Positions 7,995-16,107 of a stretch of DNA of 64,000 nt are shown here, in pieces. A program made the position numbers and the translations under genes. Location of the stretch: contig CANQHC010000003.1 in assembly GCA_947623595.1 (NCBI GenBank), positions 25,202-89,201 of the forward strand, in the 5' to 3' direction. A model generated the notes under the pieces. The model was given only the letters and a program-made list of their open reading frames with translations, did not search any database and was not told the DNA's origin. Each line of letters opens with the position of its first letter. Position 1 is the first letter of the stretch. Source of the stretch: an uncultured Clostridia bacterium. Its GTDB lineage: Bacteria; Bacillota; Clostridia; TANB77; CAG-508.

Positions 7995-8756
7995 TTATTT
8001 AATAATATTTTTTTCCATAATTTTATGGACTTGTTCTTTTAATTCCTCTACATTATCTTTTAGACTATTATTTGAATTCATATATTTTATTGGCTCCAAT
8101 ATTTTTACTGTAACATCTTTTTTCTTTTTAAATAATTTTCTTATTCCTTTTGGATTTCTAAATGTAATTACTATTGGAATAACCGGAACATTATTTCGTA
8201 TTGCAAAATTAAAAGCTCCATCTTTAAATTTTCTTATTTTCTCGCAATAAGGCCATAAGGCTTTTTCCGGATAGAAATGTATTGTTTTACCATTTTGTAT
8301 AGCTTTGTCCAATTCTTTTATAAAACGTTCTTTGTTATTTATTCTAGTTGGAATTGGTATGGCTCTTAATAATTTTATTAATTTTCTTACAAAAGGAATT
8401 TTAAAACTACCTTCCCTTGTTGTAAAATATACTTTATGCAATCCAAAAGACAACCCTACCATTGTACAATCTAAAACTAGAACATGATTTGATACACTTA
8501 CCGCTCCTGTTTTCAGATTTTTAATATTTTCTTTTCCTTCTATTTTTAAACCATATACTATTTTATTCAAAATTGTTAGAACTGGAAAAGCAACCCCATA
8601 ATATAATAAGTTAGAAAAAAATGAAAATATTTTTCCATCTTTAATATATTGGTAATTTTCATCTATATTAAAAGTTAATGGTTCGTTCATATGAATTATA
8701 TCTTCATTTTCATCTTGCACTAATTCTGTATTCTCTTCGATGAAATATTTTTCCAT
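7995..8756 (-). CDS. 1-acyl-sn-glycerol-3-phosphate acyltransferase (PlsC-like)
   Basis: The 253-residue membrane-bound acyltransferase has the PlsC catalytic motif NHVLVLD (HxxxxD form; about residues 91-97), the acceptor-binding block IPTRINNKERF, and the FYPEKALWPYCEKIRKFKDGA motif (EGTR-like block). It transfers acyl groups to lysophosphatidate or a related lipid. Its start lies 37 bases inside the end of the upstream glycosyltransferase gene, so the two are translationally coupled and probably act on one glycerolipid or glycolipid pathway. AGAGGT precedes the ATG. Confidence 0.85.
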   Translation of the reverse strand: MEKYFIEENTELVQDENEDIIHMNEPLTFNIDENYQYIKDGKIFSFFSNLLYYGVAFPVLTILNKIVYGLKIEGKENIKNLKTGAVSVSNHVLVLDCTMVGLSFGLHKVYFTTREGSFKIPFVRKLIKLLRAIPIPTRINNKERFIKELDKAIQNGKTIHFYPEKALWPYCEKIRKFKDGAFNFAIRNNVPVIPIVITFRNPKGIRKLFKKKKDVTVKILEPIKYMNSNNSLKDNVEELKEQVHKIMEKNIIK

Positions 8757-10693
8757 TGTATATTACCTCTATCTAATTCCTTTATAACAATATCTACTAT
8801 TTTTTCACATGTATTTTTCATTATATATTTTTTTTGATTTTCTATCATTTCTTCTTGTAATGTTTTATTTGCTATTAATCTATTTGTATTATTTATTATT
8901 TGCTCTATATTGTCACATTTTATTGACATTTTCCTTTCGTTGAAGAAATTTGCATTATAATTCTCGCACCCTGGTATAGGCATTATATGAATTAATGGTT
9001 TTCTCATTGTTGCAACCTCTGTAGTTGTTAAACCTCCTGGCTTACTAAGGATAATATCGCAACTCGCCATATACTTGCTTAATTCATTAGTATATGGAAG
9101 TACTATAATTCTTTTGTTATTTTTATATTCAGTATTTAGTGATTGAGCCAATTTGTTATTAGTACCACATGAAATAATAAAAGTAACTTCTTTAATATTT
9201 TCTAGCAACCTTTTAGTAATTTCTTCTACATTTCCAAATCCCATACTTCCATTTAAAATTAAAATGTACTTTTTATTAATATCTAAATTTAATTGTTTTT
9301 TTGTTTCTTCTTTATTATATTCTTTTCTAAACTGTTTTTTCACAGGTATTCCTAAAGCTATTAATTTTTGTTTTTTCATACCTTTTTGTATAAAATCTGA
9401 TTCTAATTCTTTACTTGGAATAATAAAATAATTAGGATTGGTTTCTTCCCAAAAAGGTATACTTACATAATCTGTAGCCACTTGTAAGAAATGAATATGA
9501 TGTTCTTTCTTAATGGCAGTTAGTGCTTGAGCTGCAAATAAATGTGTAGTTATAATAAAATTATATTTATTATCTTTTATGTATTTATAAAGTTTATCCT
9601 TATTTAGGCTATTTAACAAATATACTGGTGATTTTAATTTAGTTTTTTCATAAATCTTTCCCAAATTATACACCTTTTTAAATATCTTTCCATTTTGATT
9701 TGTTGATTTTATATATAAATTATTAATTTCATCTTTTAATTTTGGATTGATAATCTCTAAATATTCTTTAAAATCTGTTTTTATATTTCTTGCAATGAGT
9801 TCCTCTTGTATTGCTCTTGCTGCCGTATTATGACCTCCACCTGTTCCACATGATAAAATTAAGACTTTCTTACAGCCACTATTTACTTCTAATTTTTCTA
9901 CAAGTTTATAATAAAAACACCCTAATTTTCCTATGTAACCATTGTTCCAAGGCTTATTTCTGCCAAAATAATGAATTATTACTGTATTTTTGCGAACCCA
10001 TTTAATACCTATTTTAGATTTTGGATTGTTTAGATTATAATAGTTTAAATTTCTGTCTCCCAAGTTATATTTTAAGTCATCAACTAATTTTATTTTGTCT
10101 CCATACATTGTACTAATTATATCTTGATCTGGCAAAATTAGTTTTTTTTCGTTTTTCTGTATAAAATCTATTTCTTCTTTTTTTATTTTTCTCTTTCTTA
10201 ATTCCTTTAAATTTATTAAAAGAACACCTGTATTTATATATGGTTCATTTTTATCTATTCCTAATCTTATTTCATTAAATTTATGTAATACCTTTTTTAT
10301 GTGTGTTGTTGCAATGAAATAATTTTCTTCAAAATCCATATTATACAATTCTTCTAGCTTATTTATTACTAATGTATCTGCATCTAAATATAAAACTCTA
10401 TCAACATCATTCGGTAAATATTTTGGTGCAAAAATTTTAAAATAATTTTCAATTGGATGCATTCTTTTATTGGCTAAGATTATATTTATTTCTTCCTCGT
10501 TAATTTTTATATCATTTATATAAAATTTTTCTAAATCTAATCCTTTTTTTATTTCTTCAATTTGTTTTCCTGTTAAATCTCTGTTTAAAATATATATATT
10601 AAAATTTTCATTATTATTAGATATTTGTATAGAATTTAACAGAACATTTAATTGCTTTATATATTGCTTATTAATAGTTACTAAAATATTCAT
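8720..10693 (-). CDS. Two-domain glycosyltransferase: GT8 fused to MGDG-synthase/UgtP-like GT28
   Basis: The 657-residue protein joins two glycosyltransferases. Residues 1-265 form a GT8 domain with MNILVTINKQYIKQLNVLL, the metal-binding LYLDADTLV (about 100), YINTGVLL and the closing IIHYFGRNKPW. Residues 275-640 form a GT28 domain of the MGDG synthase/diacylglycerol glucosyltransferase type, with LSCGTGGGHNTAARA, a Rossmann half around LILNGSMG, and the donor site LSKPGGLTTTEVA. GT28 members of this type glycosylate diacylglycerol; GT8 enzymes add hexoses. The overlap with a PlsC-like gene supports glycolipid synthesis, perhaps adding two sugars by one protein. The sugar donors cannot be read from sequence. 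Confidence 0.85.
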   Translation of the reverse strand: MNILVTINKQYIKQLNVLLNSIQISNNNENFNIYILNRDLTGKQIEEIKKGLDLEKFYINDIKINEEEINIILANKRMHPIENYFKIFAPKYLPNDVDRVLYLDADTLVINKLEELYNMDFEENYFIATTHIKKVLHKFNEIRLGIDKNEPYINTGVLLINLKELRKRKIKKEEIDFIQKNEKKLILPDQDIISTMYGDKIKLVDDLKYNLGDRNLNYYNLNNPKSKIGIKWVRKNTVIIHYFGRNKPWNNGYIGKLGCFYYKLVEKLEVNSGCKKVLILSCGTGGGHNTAARAIQEELIARNIKTDFKEYLEIINPKLKDEINNLYIKSTNQNGKIFKKVYNLGKIYEKTKLKSPVYLLNSLNKDKLYKYIKDNKYNFIITTHLFAAQALTAIKKEHHIHFLQVATDYVSIPFWEETNPNYFIIPSKELESDFIQKGMKKQKLIALGIPVKKQFRKEYNKEETKKQLNLDINKKYILILNGSMGFGNVEEITKRLLENIKEVTFIISCGTNNKLAQSLNTEYKNNKRIIVLPYTNELSKYMASCDIILSKPGGLTTTEVATMRKPLIHIMPIPGCENYNANFFNERKMSIKCDNIEQIINNTNRLIANKTLQEEMIENQKKYIMKNTCEKIVDIVIKELDRGNIQWKNISSKRIQN

Positions 10694-10780
10694 TTTTCCC
10701 TCTTATTCATGAAAAATTTCAATTATTCAAATAATAATTTCACTCATAAACAAAATTATTCTATTAAAGTATAACAAAAG

Positions 10781-10808
10781 AGCAAGTGTTTGTAAACAAT
10801 CACTTGCT
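10781..10808 (-). terminator. Intrinsic terminator downstream of the small-membrane-protein genes
   Basis: The 8-bp stem AGCAAGTG/CACTTGCT is extended inward by TTG/CAA across a mismatch and followed on the minus strand by CTTTTGTTATAC. It closes the minus-strand unit that includes 10826-11728. Confidence 0.65.
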
Positions 10809-10825
10809 TAATTATAGTTATTACT

Positions 10826-10885
10826 TTATATATAGTAATTTTGCTTGCCATATCCTTTCCATTCTCTTGTAGCATAAATTACCAT
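10826..10885 (-). CDS. Possible 19-residue peptide
   Basis: A very short ORF, MVIYATREWKGYGKQNYYI, follows a strong AAAGGAG site seven to eight bases before its ATG. It sits between a small membrane-protein gene and the terminator. It has an aromatic, Gly/Tyr-rich composition unlike random AT-rich sequence. It may be a real small peptide or the surviving front of a longer gene. No homology is claimed. Confidence 0.35.
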   Translation of the reverse strand: MVIYATREWKGYGKQNYYI

Positions 10886-10908
10886 ATAATTTCTCTCCTT
10901 TCATATCT

Positions 10909-11244
10909 TTATTCGGTAAGTATTTTATTTTGTTGTAAATAATGCTTTCTGTATACCATTTGCCTTCCGCCTTCTGAGCACCCCTGTCTTAATGCTTTAG
11001 ACATAAGGCTACACATATTGGCATCTTTTCTTTCACATAAATCTTTTAATTCATTAATTCTTTCATTTTGTGCTAATATTGTATCTCTCATCCTATTAAT
11101 TAAATTAGATTTTTTTCTATTTTCTATTATAAAAAAGACTTCTGTTCCAACAACTATTATTCCTATTCCAACTTTTGCAACTTTTTTTATTTTTCCTTCA
11201 TTTTTATGTAGAAAATCTTTTATTTTAAATTTCACTTTTTTCAT
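10909..11244 (-). CDS. Small membrane protein, unknown function
   Basis: The 111-residue protein has a basic N terminus (KKVKFKIKDFLHKNEGKIKK), one membrane segment (VGIGIIVVGTEVFFII, about residues 26-41), then a charged likely coiled-coil (NRMRDTILAQNERINELKDL) and a tail with cysteines and basic residues. Not recognised. It is 19 bases downstream of the HTH/membrane gene and in the same unit, so the two may work together. Confidence 0.55.
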   Translation of the reverse strand: MKKVKFKIKDFLHKNEGKIKKVAKVGIGIIVVGTEVFFIIENRKKSNLINRMRDTILAQNERINELKDLCERKDANMCSLMSKALRQGCSEGGRQMVYRKHYLQQNKILTE

Positions 11245-11263
11245 ATTTTATTTCTCCTAAATT

Positions 11264-11728
11264 TTATTTTTTACCTTTATAAAAATATCCACCTAACATT
11301 CCGGCTATTCCTGCTGCTACAGCAATACCAATACCAATTCCTAATGTTTCCAAAATCTCCTTAAATTCCTTAGAAACTTCTTTTCTTGAATTAGATTTTG
11401 TTATTATAGCAGGAGCTAATAAATTAGCTTTTTCTAATATCTTTTTTCTTTCTTCGTCACTATAGTTTTCAGGATTATCTATAATGGTTTCTAATAAACA
11501 AACTAACATTTCTGTGTCTTCTTTAGAGTTAATAATTTCATTATTCAAAATAGCTCTCATTGCTATATATTGAGTTTTATTTAACTTATTTTTTTTAGTT
11601 TCAAGATTATTTATAGTCTGTCTCGTAACACCGATGCGATTTCCAAATTCCTCTTCTGACCATCCCAAGACTTTTCTAATTAGCAGTAGATTGTCTTGAA
11701 ATCTTTGGATTTCATCATCTTCATACAT
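11264..11728 (-). CDS. XRE-family HTH protein with a C-terminal glycine-rich membrane segment
   Basis: The 154-residue protein has an N-terminal XRE/Cro helix-turn-helix (about residues 12-66, with LLIRKVLGWSEEEFGNRIGVTRQTINNLE), a helical linker, and a hydrophobic glycine-zipper-like end (GIGIGIAVAAGIAGMLGGYF) followed by YKGKK. Membrane attachment of an XRE regulator is unusual and suggests sensing at the membrane or control by sequestration. It is followed by a small membrane-protein gene. The target promoter is unknown; autoregulation would be usual. Confidence 0.7.
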   Translation of the reverse strand: MYEDDEIQRFQDNLLLIRKVLGWSEEEFGNRIGVTRQTINNLETKKNKLNKTQYIAMRAILNNEIINSKEDTEMLVCLLETIIDNPENYSDEERKKILEKANLLAPAIITKSNSRKEVSKEFKEILETLGIGIGIAVAAGIAGMLGGYFYKGKK

Positions 11729-11875
11729 ATTATCACCTTCTATTTAAAATTTTACTATATTGCATTGCTTTTGTCAAGTACATTGACATTGTTGCGATAA
11801 AAACAACTTAATCCTATCTTATTTGTTCATAGATACTTTTTTATAAATTTATTTTTCTACTAAATTCATTATAAA

Positions 11876-11904
11876 AAGCGAATGATTTTGAAAATCACTC
11901 GCTT
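11876..11904 (-). terminator. Intrinsic terminator of the MATE-fusion gene
   Basis: The stem AAGCGA/TCGCTT continues with TGATT/AATCA across one mismatch. It starts 4 bases beyond the stop codon and is followed on the minus strand by TTTTTAT. Confidence 0.75.
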
Positions 11905-11907
11905 CAT

Positions 11908-13875
11908 TTATATTATTTTACTTATATACTCACATATAATATCAGCTGTTTCTTCTTTGCCGATTGATGAATCAATACACAAATCATAATTACTAACATC
12001 TCCCCATGTTTTTCCTGAAATTATCTTATAGTAACTTGCTCTATTTTTGTCTGATTTCTCAACGTTTTTAATTGCATCTTTTTCACTATCATTATACATT
12101 TCCATAACATTTTTTACTCTATAATCTTTTGGAGCATAAATAAAAATTCTCACTAAATTTTTATAATCTTGTAAAACATAATCTGCTGCCCTTCCTACTA
12201 ATACACAAGTTCCTTGCTCTGCTATCTTTCTAATAGCCTTATTTTGTGCATCTATAGCATATTGAACAGGAGATGTTGTCAAATATAAATCATGCATTAT
12301 ATTACTACTTTGATTTATCTTTGAAACAAATTCTTTGTCTAAACCACTTTCTTTAGCAGCTATTGCAGTCATTTCCTTATAATAATATGGTATTTTTAGC
12401 TTTTCAGCAACTAATTTACCAATATATTTTCCCTGGCTTCCATGTTCTCTTGAAATTGTAATAATAACTCCTTCTTTTGACTTCTGAACAGCAGTATTTA
12501 TATTTCCATTGCTTTCTTCTTTTGAAATTCCTTTAAAGAACTTTACTACTAAAATTGTTGAAATTATAATTGCAAAAAGGTCTGCTAAAGGTGCTGCATA
12601 AAGTGGGCCTTCAACTCCAAAATATTTTGGAAGTATAATTACAAGTGGAACAAATAGAATAATATCTCTTGCAAGTGATACAATTGTAGCTTTAATTGGC
12701 TCGCCTACTGCTTGGAAGAAAATTGAAATTACTTTTATGCTACATGTAAATGTTACAAACATTAAAAATATTCTGAATGTTTTTACAGCAAATTCCATAT
12801 ATAAACTATCTTCTGTTCCAAATAATTTTATTATTATTTCTGGGCATACTTCAAAAATAATTGTTGATATAATTCCTACTATAAATGTTGAAATCATAAC
12901 TACTTTAAATGTTTTTCTTACTCTATCATATTTCTTTGCACCAAAATTATATCCTAGTATTGGTTGAGCTCCTAAAATAATTCCTACTACAATATTGATA
13001 ACAATTGTAAACACTTTCATACAAATTCCAATTACTGCAATTGGAATATCACTTCCATATTTAGACATGCTTCCATACTTAGCAAGCATAATATTGCAAA
13101 CAAGTGAAATTATGACAATTGACATTTGAGTTATAAAAGTCGACACTCCAAGTTTTACTATATTTCCAAAGATTGAAAAATTCATTTTACAACTCTCTAA
13201 TGATAACTTAAATGTTTTGCTTTTAAAGAAATATGCAAATGATACAATAAATGACACAATTTGTCCTATAATTGTTGCCCACGCTGCTCCTTTTATTCCC
13301 ATATTTAATACAAAAATAAAAATTGGATCTAAAATTATATTTAAAATAGCTCCTATCAAAGTTGAAAACATAGAATATGTAGGTGAACCATCAGCACGAA
13401 TAATACTGTTTACAGTATTAGCAAGCATATAAATAGGTATAGCTGATAGTATAATTGTAAAATAGTCCTTAGCTAATCCTATTGAAGCATCTGAAGCACC
13501 AAAAAGATATAATAGTTTATCCATAAAAATAAAACCTAATATTATAAATATTATACTTATTACAAATGAAACTAATATACTATTTCCAATCGCTTTATCA
13601 GCATCTTTTGTATTTTTTCTACCTTGACAAAGAGATAAAAAAGCAGCACTTCCATCTCCTAAACACCATGCAAATGCAACAGAAATAATTGTAATAGGAA
13701 ACACAATTGTTGTAGCTGCATTTCCTAAATAACCTATTTCACTATTTCCAATAAATATTTGGTCAACAATATTATATAGTGAACTGATTAAAAGCGATAA
13801 AATACATGGAATAGAAAATTTTAATAACAATTTTGAAATTTTTTCATTTCCTAAAAACTTATTTTCTTCATTCAT
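11908..13875 (-). CDS. MATE-family efflux transporter fused to a cytidylate-kinase-like domain
   Basis: The 655-residue protein has about twelve membrane segments of the MATE family in residues 1-445 (NEKISKLLLKFSIPCILSLL; QIFIGN; conserved inner repeats). Residues 465-655 then form a soluble P-loop domain of the cytidylate-kinase-like type (GVIITISREHGSQGKYIGKLVAEKL, later GRAADYVL, and a C-terminal IDSSIGKEETADIICEYI). The transporter would export drugs or metabolites using Na+ or H+. The kinase-like domain's Walker-A-like SREHGSQGK suggests nucleotide binding, so transport may be controlled by, or coupled to, a nucleotide or small-molecule kinase activity. There is no frameshift at the join, so it is a true fusion. 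Confidence 0.85.
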   Translation of the reverse strand: MNEENKFLGNEKISKLLLKFSIPCILSLLISSLYNIVDQIFIGNSEIGYLGNAATTIVFPITIISVAFAWCLGDGSAAFLSLCQGRKNTKDADKAIGNSILVSFVISIIFIILGFIFMDKLLYLFGASDASIGLAKDYFTIILSAIPIYMLANTVNSIIRADGSPTYSMFSTLIGAILNIILDPIFIFVLNMGIKGAAWATIIGQIVSFIVSFAYFFKSKTFKLSLESCKMNFSIFGNIVKLGVSTFITQMSIVIISLVCNIMLAKYGSMSKYGSDIPIAVIGICMKVFTIVINIVVGIILGAQPILGYNFGAKKYDRVRKTFKVVMISTFIVGIISTIIFEVCPEIIIKLFGTEDSLYMEFAVKTFRIFLMFVTFTCSIKVISIFFQAVGEPIKATIVSLARDIILFVPLVIILPKYFGVEGPLYAAPLADLFAIIISTILVVKFFKGISKEESNGNINTAVQKSKEGVIITISREHGSQGKYIGKLVAEKLKIPYYYKEMTAIAAKESGLDKEFVSKINQSSNIMHDLYLTTSPVQYAIDAQNKAIRKIAEQGTCVLVGRAADYVLQDYKNLVRIFIYAPKDYRVKNVMEMYNDSEKDAIKNVEKSDKNRASYYKIISGKTWGDVSNYDLCIDSSIGKEETADIICEYISKII

Positions 13876-13921
13876 ATTTTTTTAATTCCTCCTTTTATTT
13901 CTCATTTTTACCGCAAAAAAT

Positions 13922-13952
13922 ACTGCGTATAAGAGTCAATCTTATACGCAGT
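13922..13952 (-). terminator. Strong hairpin with T-run between the 14055 gene and the MATE fusion
   Basis: A perfect 13-bp stem (13922-13934 with 13940-13952) has a 5-base loop. On the minus strand it is followed by TATTTTTTG. It lies about 100 bases after the stop of the upstream gene and 47 bases before the MATE-fusion ATG. It probably terminates the upstream gene, but its position in the MATE leader also allows attenuation. The flanking sequence repeats GCGTAA/GCGTAT. Confidence 0.7.
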
Positions 13953-14054
13953 TACGCTGTGTCGACTTATATATTTTACCATTTTTATTTTTTTTTGCAA
14001 AGCTTTTTTTAAAATTTTTTTATTTTTCTATAAATAAAATTTGAAATATTAGCT

Positions 14055-14603
14055 TTAATAAGCAAAATAATTTATAAAAATTTTATTTATTTCATTTTTA
14101 TCTACAGATTTCTTACATCCTTTATAATTTACTATAGTATCTCCATTTTCATTGTGATTTAATTTATTTATTTTTTCTAGTATTTCATTTAGTTCATTTG
14201 GCATTAACTGAGTTTTATCTTTTATGTCATATGTTGGTGTTTCCCATATTTTACCTTTCAAACTAATGTCTGAAACTAGTTTTGGAAAAATATAATAATA
14301 CTTTATAACATTTTTATATGTAAATAATATATTTTTTTCCTTTGTTATTCGTATATGTTCATTATTACCTTTATTAAATATATCTACTATAAATAATTCA
14401 TCTACTAATTTTTGTTTATTTTCTGCTATCTTATATGGAATATATAAAATTACTCCCATTATTAATAAAGTAATAATTGCAACTATTATGATTGTTAATC
14501 TTATATGATAATAGTAAAAAAAATATATTATAAAACCAATACCTATAACTAAAGAAATTATAGCAAATATGATTATAATATTATTATTTTTCTTATTTTC
14601 CAT
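14055..14603 (-). CDS. Two-segment membrane protein, unknown function
   Basis: The 182-residue protein has two hydrophobic segments (about residues 9-29 and 33-53) followed by a cytosolic domain of about 125 residues rich in Lys, Ile and Asn (LFIVDIFNKGNNEHIRITKEKNI, then KIWETPTYDIKDK). The layout resembles PH/YcxB-like membrane proteins, but no motif settles the family. It stands alone with a terminator downstream. Confidence 0.5.
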   Translation of the reverse strand: MENKKNNNIIIIFAIISLVIGIGFIIYFFYYYHIRLTIIIVAIITLLIMGVILYIPYKIAENKQKLVDELFIVDIFNKGNNEHIRITKEKNILFTYKNVIKYYYIFPKLVSDISLKGKIWETPTYDIKDKTQLMPNELNEILEKINKLNHNENGDTIVNYKGCKKSVDKNEINKIFINYFAY

Positions 14604-14838
14604 AACAACTTACCTCATATTTAGTAACCTTATTTTTAACTATTAGTTTTCACTATAACTAATAATTATTTTTTTATTCTTTAAAAAAGTCACTCTATAT
14701 CTTTTATTTTCATTTTTCATACTTTTCCAATCTTACATATCAAATTTTATACTATATTTATTTTTTTCGCAATAGCTATCAAAAGCATTTCATCAATATT
14801 AAATCGAAGTTGTCCAAAATACTTAAATAACAAAAAAA

Positions 14839-14869
14839 ACAATGGAGTCAGCCGAAACCGCCCCATTGT
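14839..14869 (-). terminator. Terminator of the foreign-composition gene
   Basis: The stem ACAATGG/CCATTGT encloses a GC-rich interior (GCCGAAACCGCC) and is followed on the minus strand by eight T residues. It ends the 14910-15653 transcript. The GC-rich loop matches the foreign composition of that gene. The remainder of 14604-14838 shows nothing recognisable. Confidence 0.75.
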
Positions 14870-14909
14870 CCCAAGAAATGCAATGCCTGTCTTGAAAAAA
14901 GTAACTAAC

Positions 14910-15653
14910 TTACTTACACCTGGTGATGGACTCCCAACGCGCACTCAGAACAGGGTCCTGAATCTGCTCGCCATTTGAGAATGGAACAAACAAACCAGAC
15001 TCCGTGTACCCAGCAGCACGCAACTCGTTTAAGATTTTGTAGCCTTTGGTCACATAAGTCTTTCCATTGCGATAGACGAAGACCACTTTGCCATTGTTCG
15101 TGCAGAAATGACCAAGTTTGCCAATAGCGATACAGTCGAGGCAGTTGTAATTGATGATGGGATAATAGCAATCCTCAAAGTAGATGTGCTTCACCCTTAC
15201 TCCAGTAGACGGAATTTCAAAACAATTCTGAAGCGTCTCCTCACTTATAGTACCGATGTTATTTGCAGTACAGTAGGAAACACAATCCTCGACGAAGTCA
15301 TCTTCATAGGACTGACGCGCCTTCTCAAGAAGAATTTTCCACTTATCTCTTTCAAACTTTGGATAGTCCTCATTGCTAAAAGGTACGTAGAAATACTTCT
15401 TGCTAAAACCAGCGGAATACAATGAACGAACTGTGACACGGGTGTAAGGAGTAACGAAGACCCCACCATTCTCATCTACATAGCAAACCGTTGAGTTATT
15501 AATTGCAAAGCAACCATTGAACTTCGGTACCAGTTCCGAGATGTCGAGAGCTTCCTCCTGGTGGAACCGAGGGAAAACAACAATCATTCCGTTGTAAACC
15601 TGAACAGCTCCTTCCTTCAGAGAATCCATTGTGATGATGTCGTTGTTAGCCAT
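14910..15653 (-). CDS. Unknown protein with a duplicated domain; foreign base composition
   Basis: The 247-residue protein is not recognised. Its base composition and codon choice (many GAC, GAG, TAC, CTC, CGC/CGG, GCC) differ sharply from every neighbour, indicating recent transfer. The protein is an internal duplication: residues about 46-112 and 176-245 share the pattern F/T-x-NN-xx-V-x-Y/F-V-xx-NG-xx-Y/F-VT, then L-xx-AG-Y/F and VPFSN, ending near a W. No signal peptide or membrane segment is seen; about nine cysteines are spread through it. It has a near-perfect promoter, a long leader, a consensus AAGGAGGT site and its own terminator, so it is a self-contained expression unit beside tRNA-Leu. 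It has an in-frame CGG at codon 29, the only one outside the three frameshifted genes. Phage or plasmid origin is a guess. Confidence 0.75.
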   Translation of the reverse strand: MANNDIITMDSLKEGAVQVYNGMIVVFPRFHQEEALDISELVPKFNGCFAINNSTVCYVDENGGVFVTPYTRVTVRSLYSAGFSKKYFYVPFSNEDYPKFERDKWKILLEKARQSYEDDFVEDCVSYCTANNIGTISEETLQNCFEIPSTGVRVKHIYFEDCYYPIINYNCLDCIAIGKLGHFCTNNGKVVFVYRNGKTYVTKGYKILNELRAAGYTESGLFVPFSNGEQIQDPVLSARWESITRCK

Positions 15654-15742
15654 TTTTTTTACCTCCTTAAAATCATTTGTTGTCGATCAATCATGATGCA
15701 GATGCGAACATGGAAGATCGTAAAAAAATGGTTCCGTTCCAT

Positions 15743-15780
15743 ATTATATTGTGTTTACATAAAAATGTCAAGGTGTAAAC
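15743..15780 (-). promoter_or_regulatory. Consensus sigma-A promoter with an overlapping inverted repeat
   Basis: On the minus strand, TTGACA (15771-15766) and TATAAT (15748-15743) are separated by exactly 17 bases, a perfect consensus. GTTTACA (15753-15759) and TGTAAAC (15774-15780) form an inverted repeat bracketing the -35 box, a likely operator. It drives the foreign gene through a leader of about 80 bases. Confidence 0.85.
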
Positions 15781-15868
15781 TTCAATATTCTACTAATTCT
15801 AATATATTTCGGATTTTAAAAAAATCATTATAAATAATACTTTTTGATAATATTGGTGCAATAAAAAA

Positions 15869-15890
15869 TACCATCCTTTTTAGAATGGTA
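15869..15890 (-). terminator. Terminator of the tRNA-Leu gene
   Basis: A 9-bp stem (TACCATTCT with AGGATGGTA, one G-T pair) has a 4-base loop and is followed by TTTTTTATT on the minus strand. It is 41 bases after the tRNA CCA. Confidence 0.8.
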
Positions 15891-15930
15891 CTGTATCTAT
15901 CTATTTTATTAGTTCGAACAGATACGTCGT

Positions 15931-16014
15931 TGGTGCGGATGAGAGGACTCGAACCTCCACGCTTTTGGCACTGGTTCCTAAGACCAGCGCGTCTGCCAGT
16001 TCCGCCACATCCGC
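15931..16014 (-). tRNA. tRNA-Leu (anticodon TAG)
   Basis: A full cloverleaf is readable on the minus strand: acceptor GCGGATG with CATCCGC, a D arm with GGCGGAACTGGCAGACGC, an anticodon arm CTGGT-CTTAGGA-ACCAG with anticodon TAG, a long class II variable arm, a T arm with GGTTCGAGTCC, discriminator A, and an encoded CCA (15931-15933). It reads CUA and related Leu codons. The foreign gene lies directly downstream, in the position where elements often insert. Confidence 0.97.
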
Positions 16015-16107
16015 ATATTTATTTCTGTTAACATTGATTATTGTAGCACATTTTTGCCTTCAATGTCAACAGAAATTAAATATTTTTTGTTTTTCTTTTA
16101 TCTTACA

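Noticed and set aside
9811..10005. 64-codon ORF on the plus strand within the glycosyltransferase gene
   Set aside because: Antisense shadow of an established gene; no ribosome site.
14747..14944. ORF of 65 codons on the minus strand
   Set aside because: It runs through the terminator at 14839-14869 and overlaps the foreign gene in another frame; no ribosome site.
14914..15475. Several overlapping ORFs in both strands of the foreign region
   Set aside because: They are shadows made possible by the lower AT content; the 247-residue frame has the signals and internal repeat.
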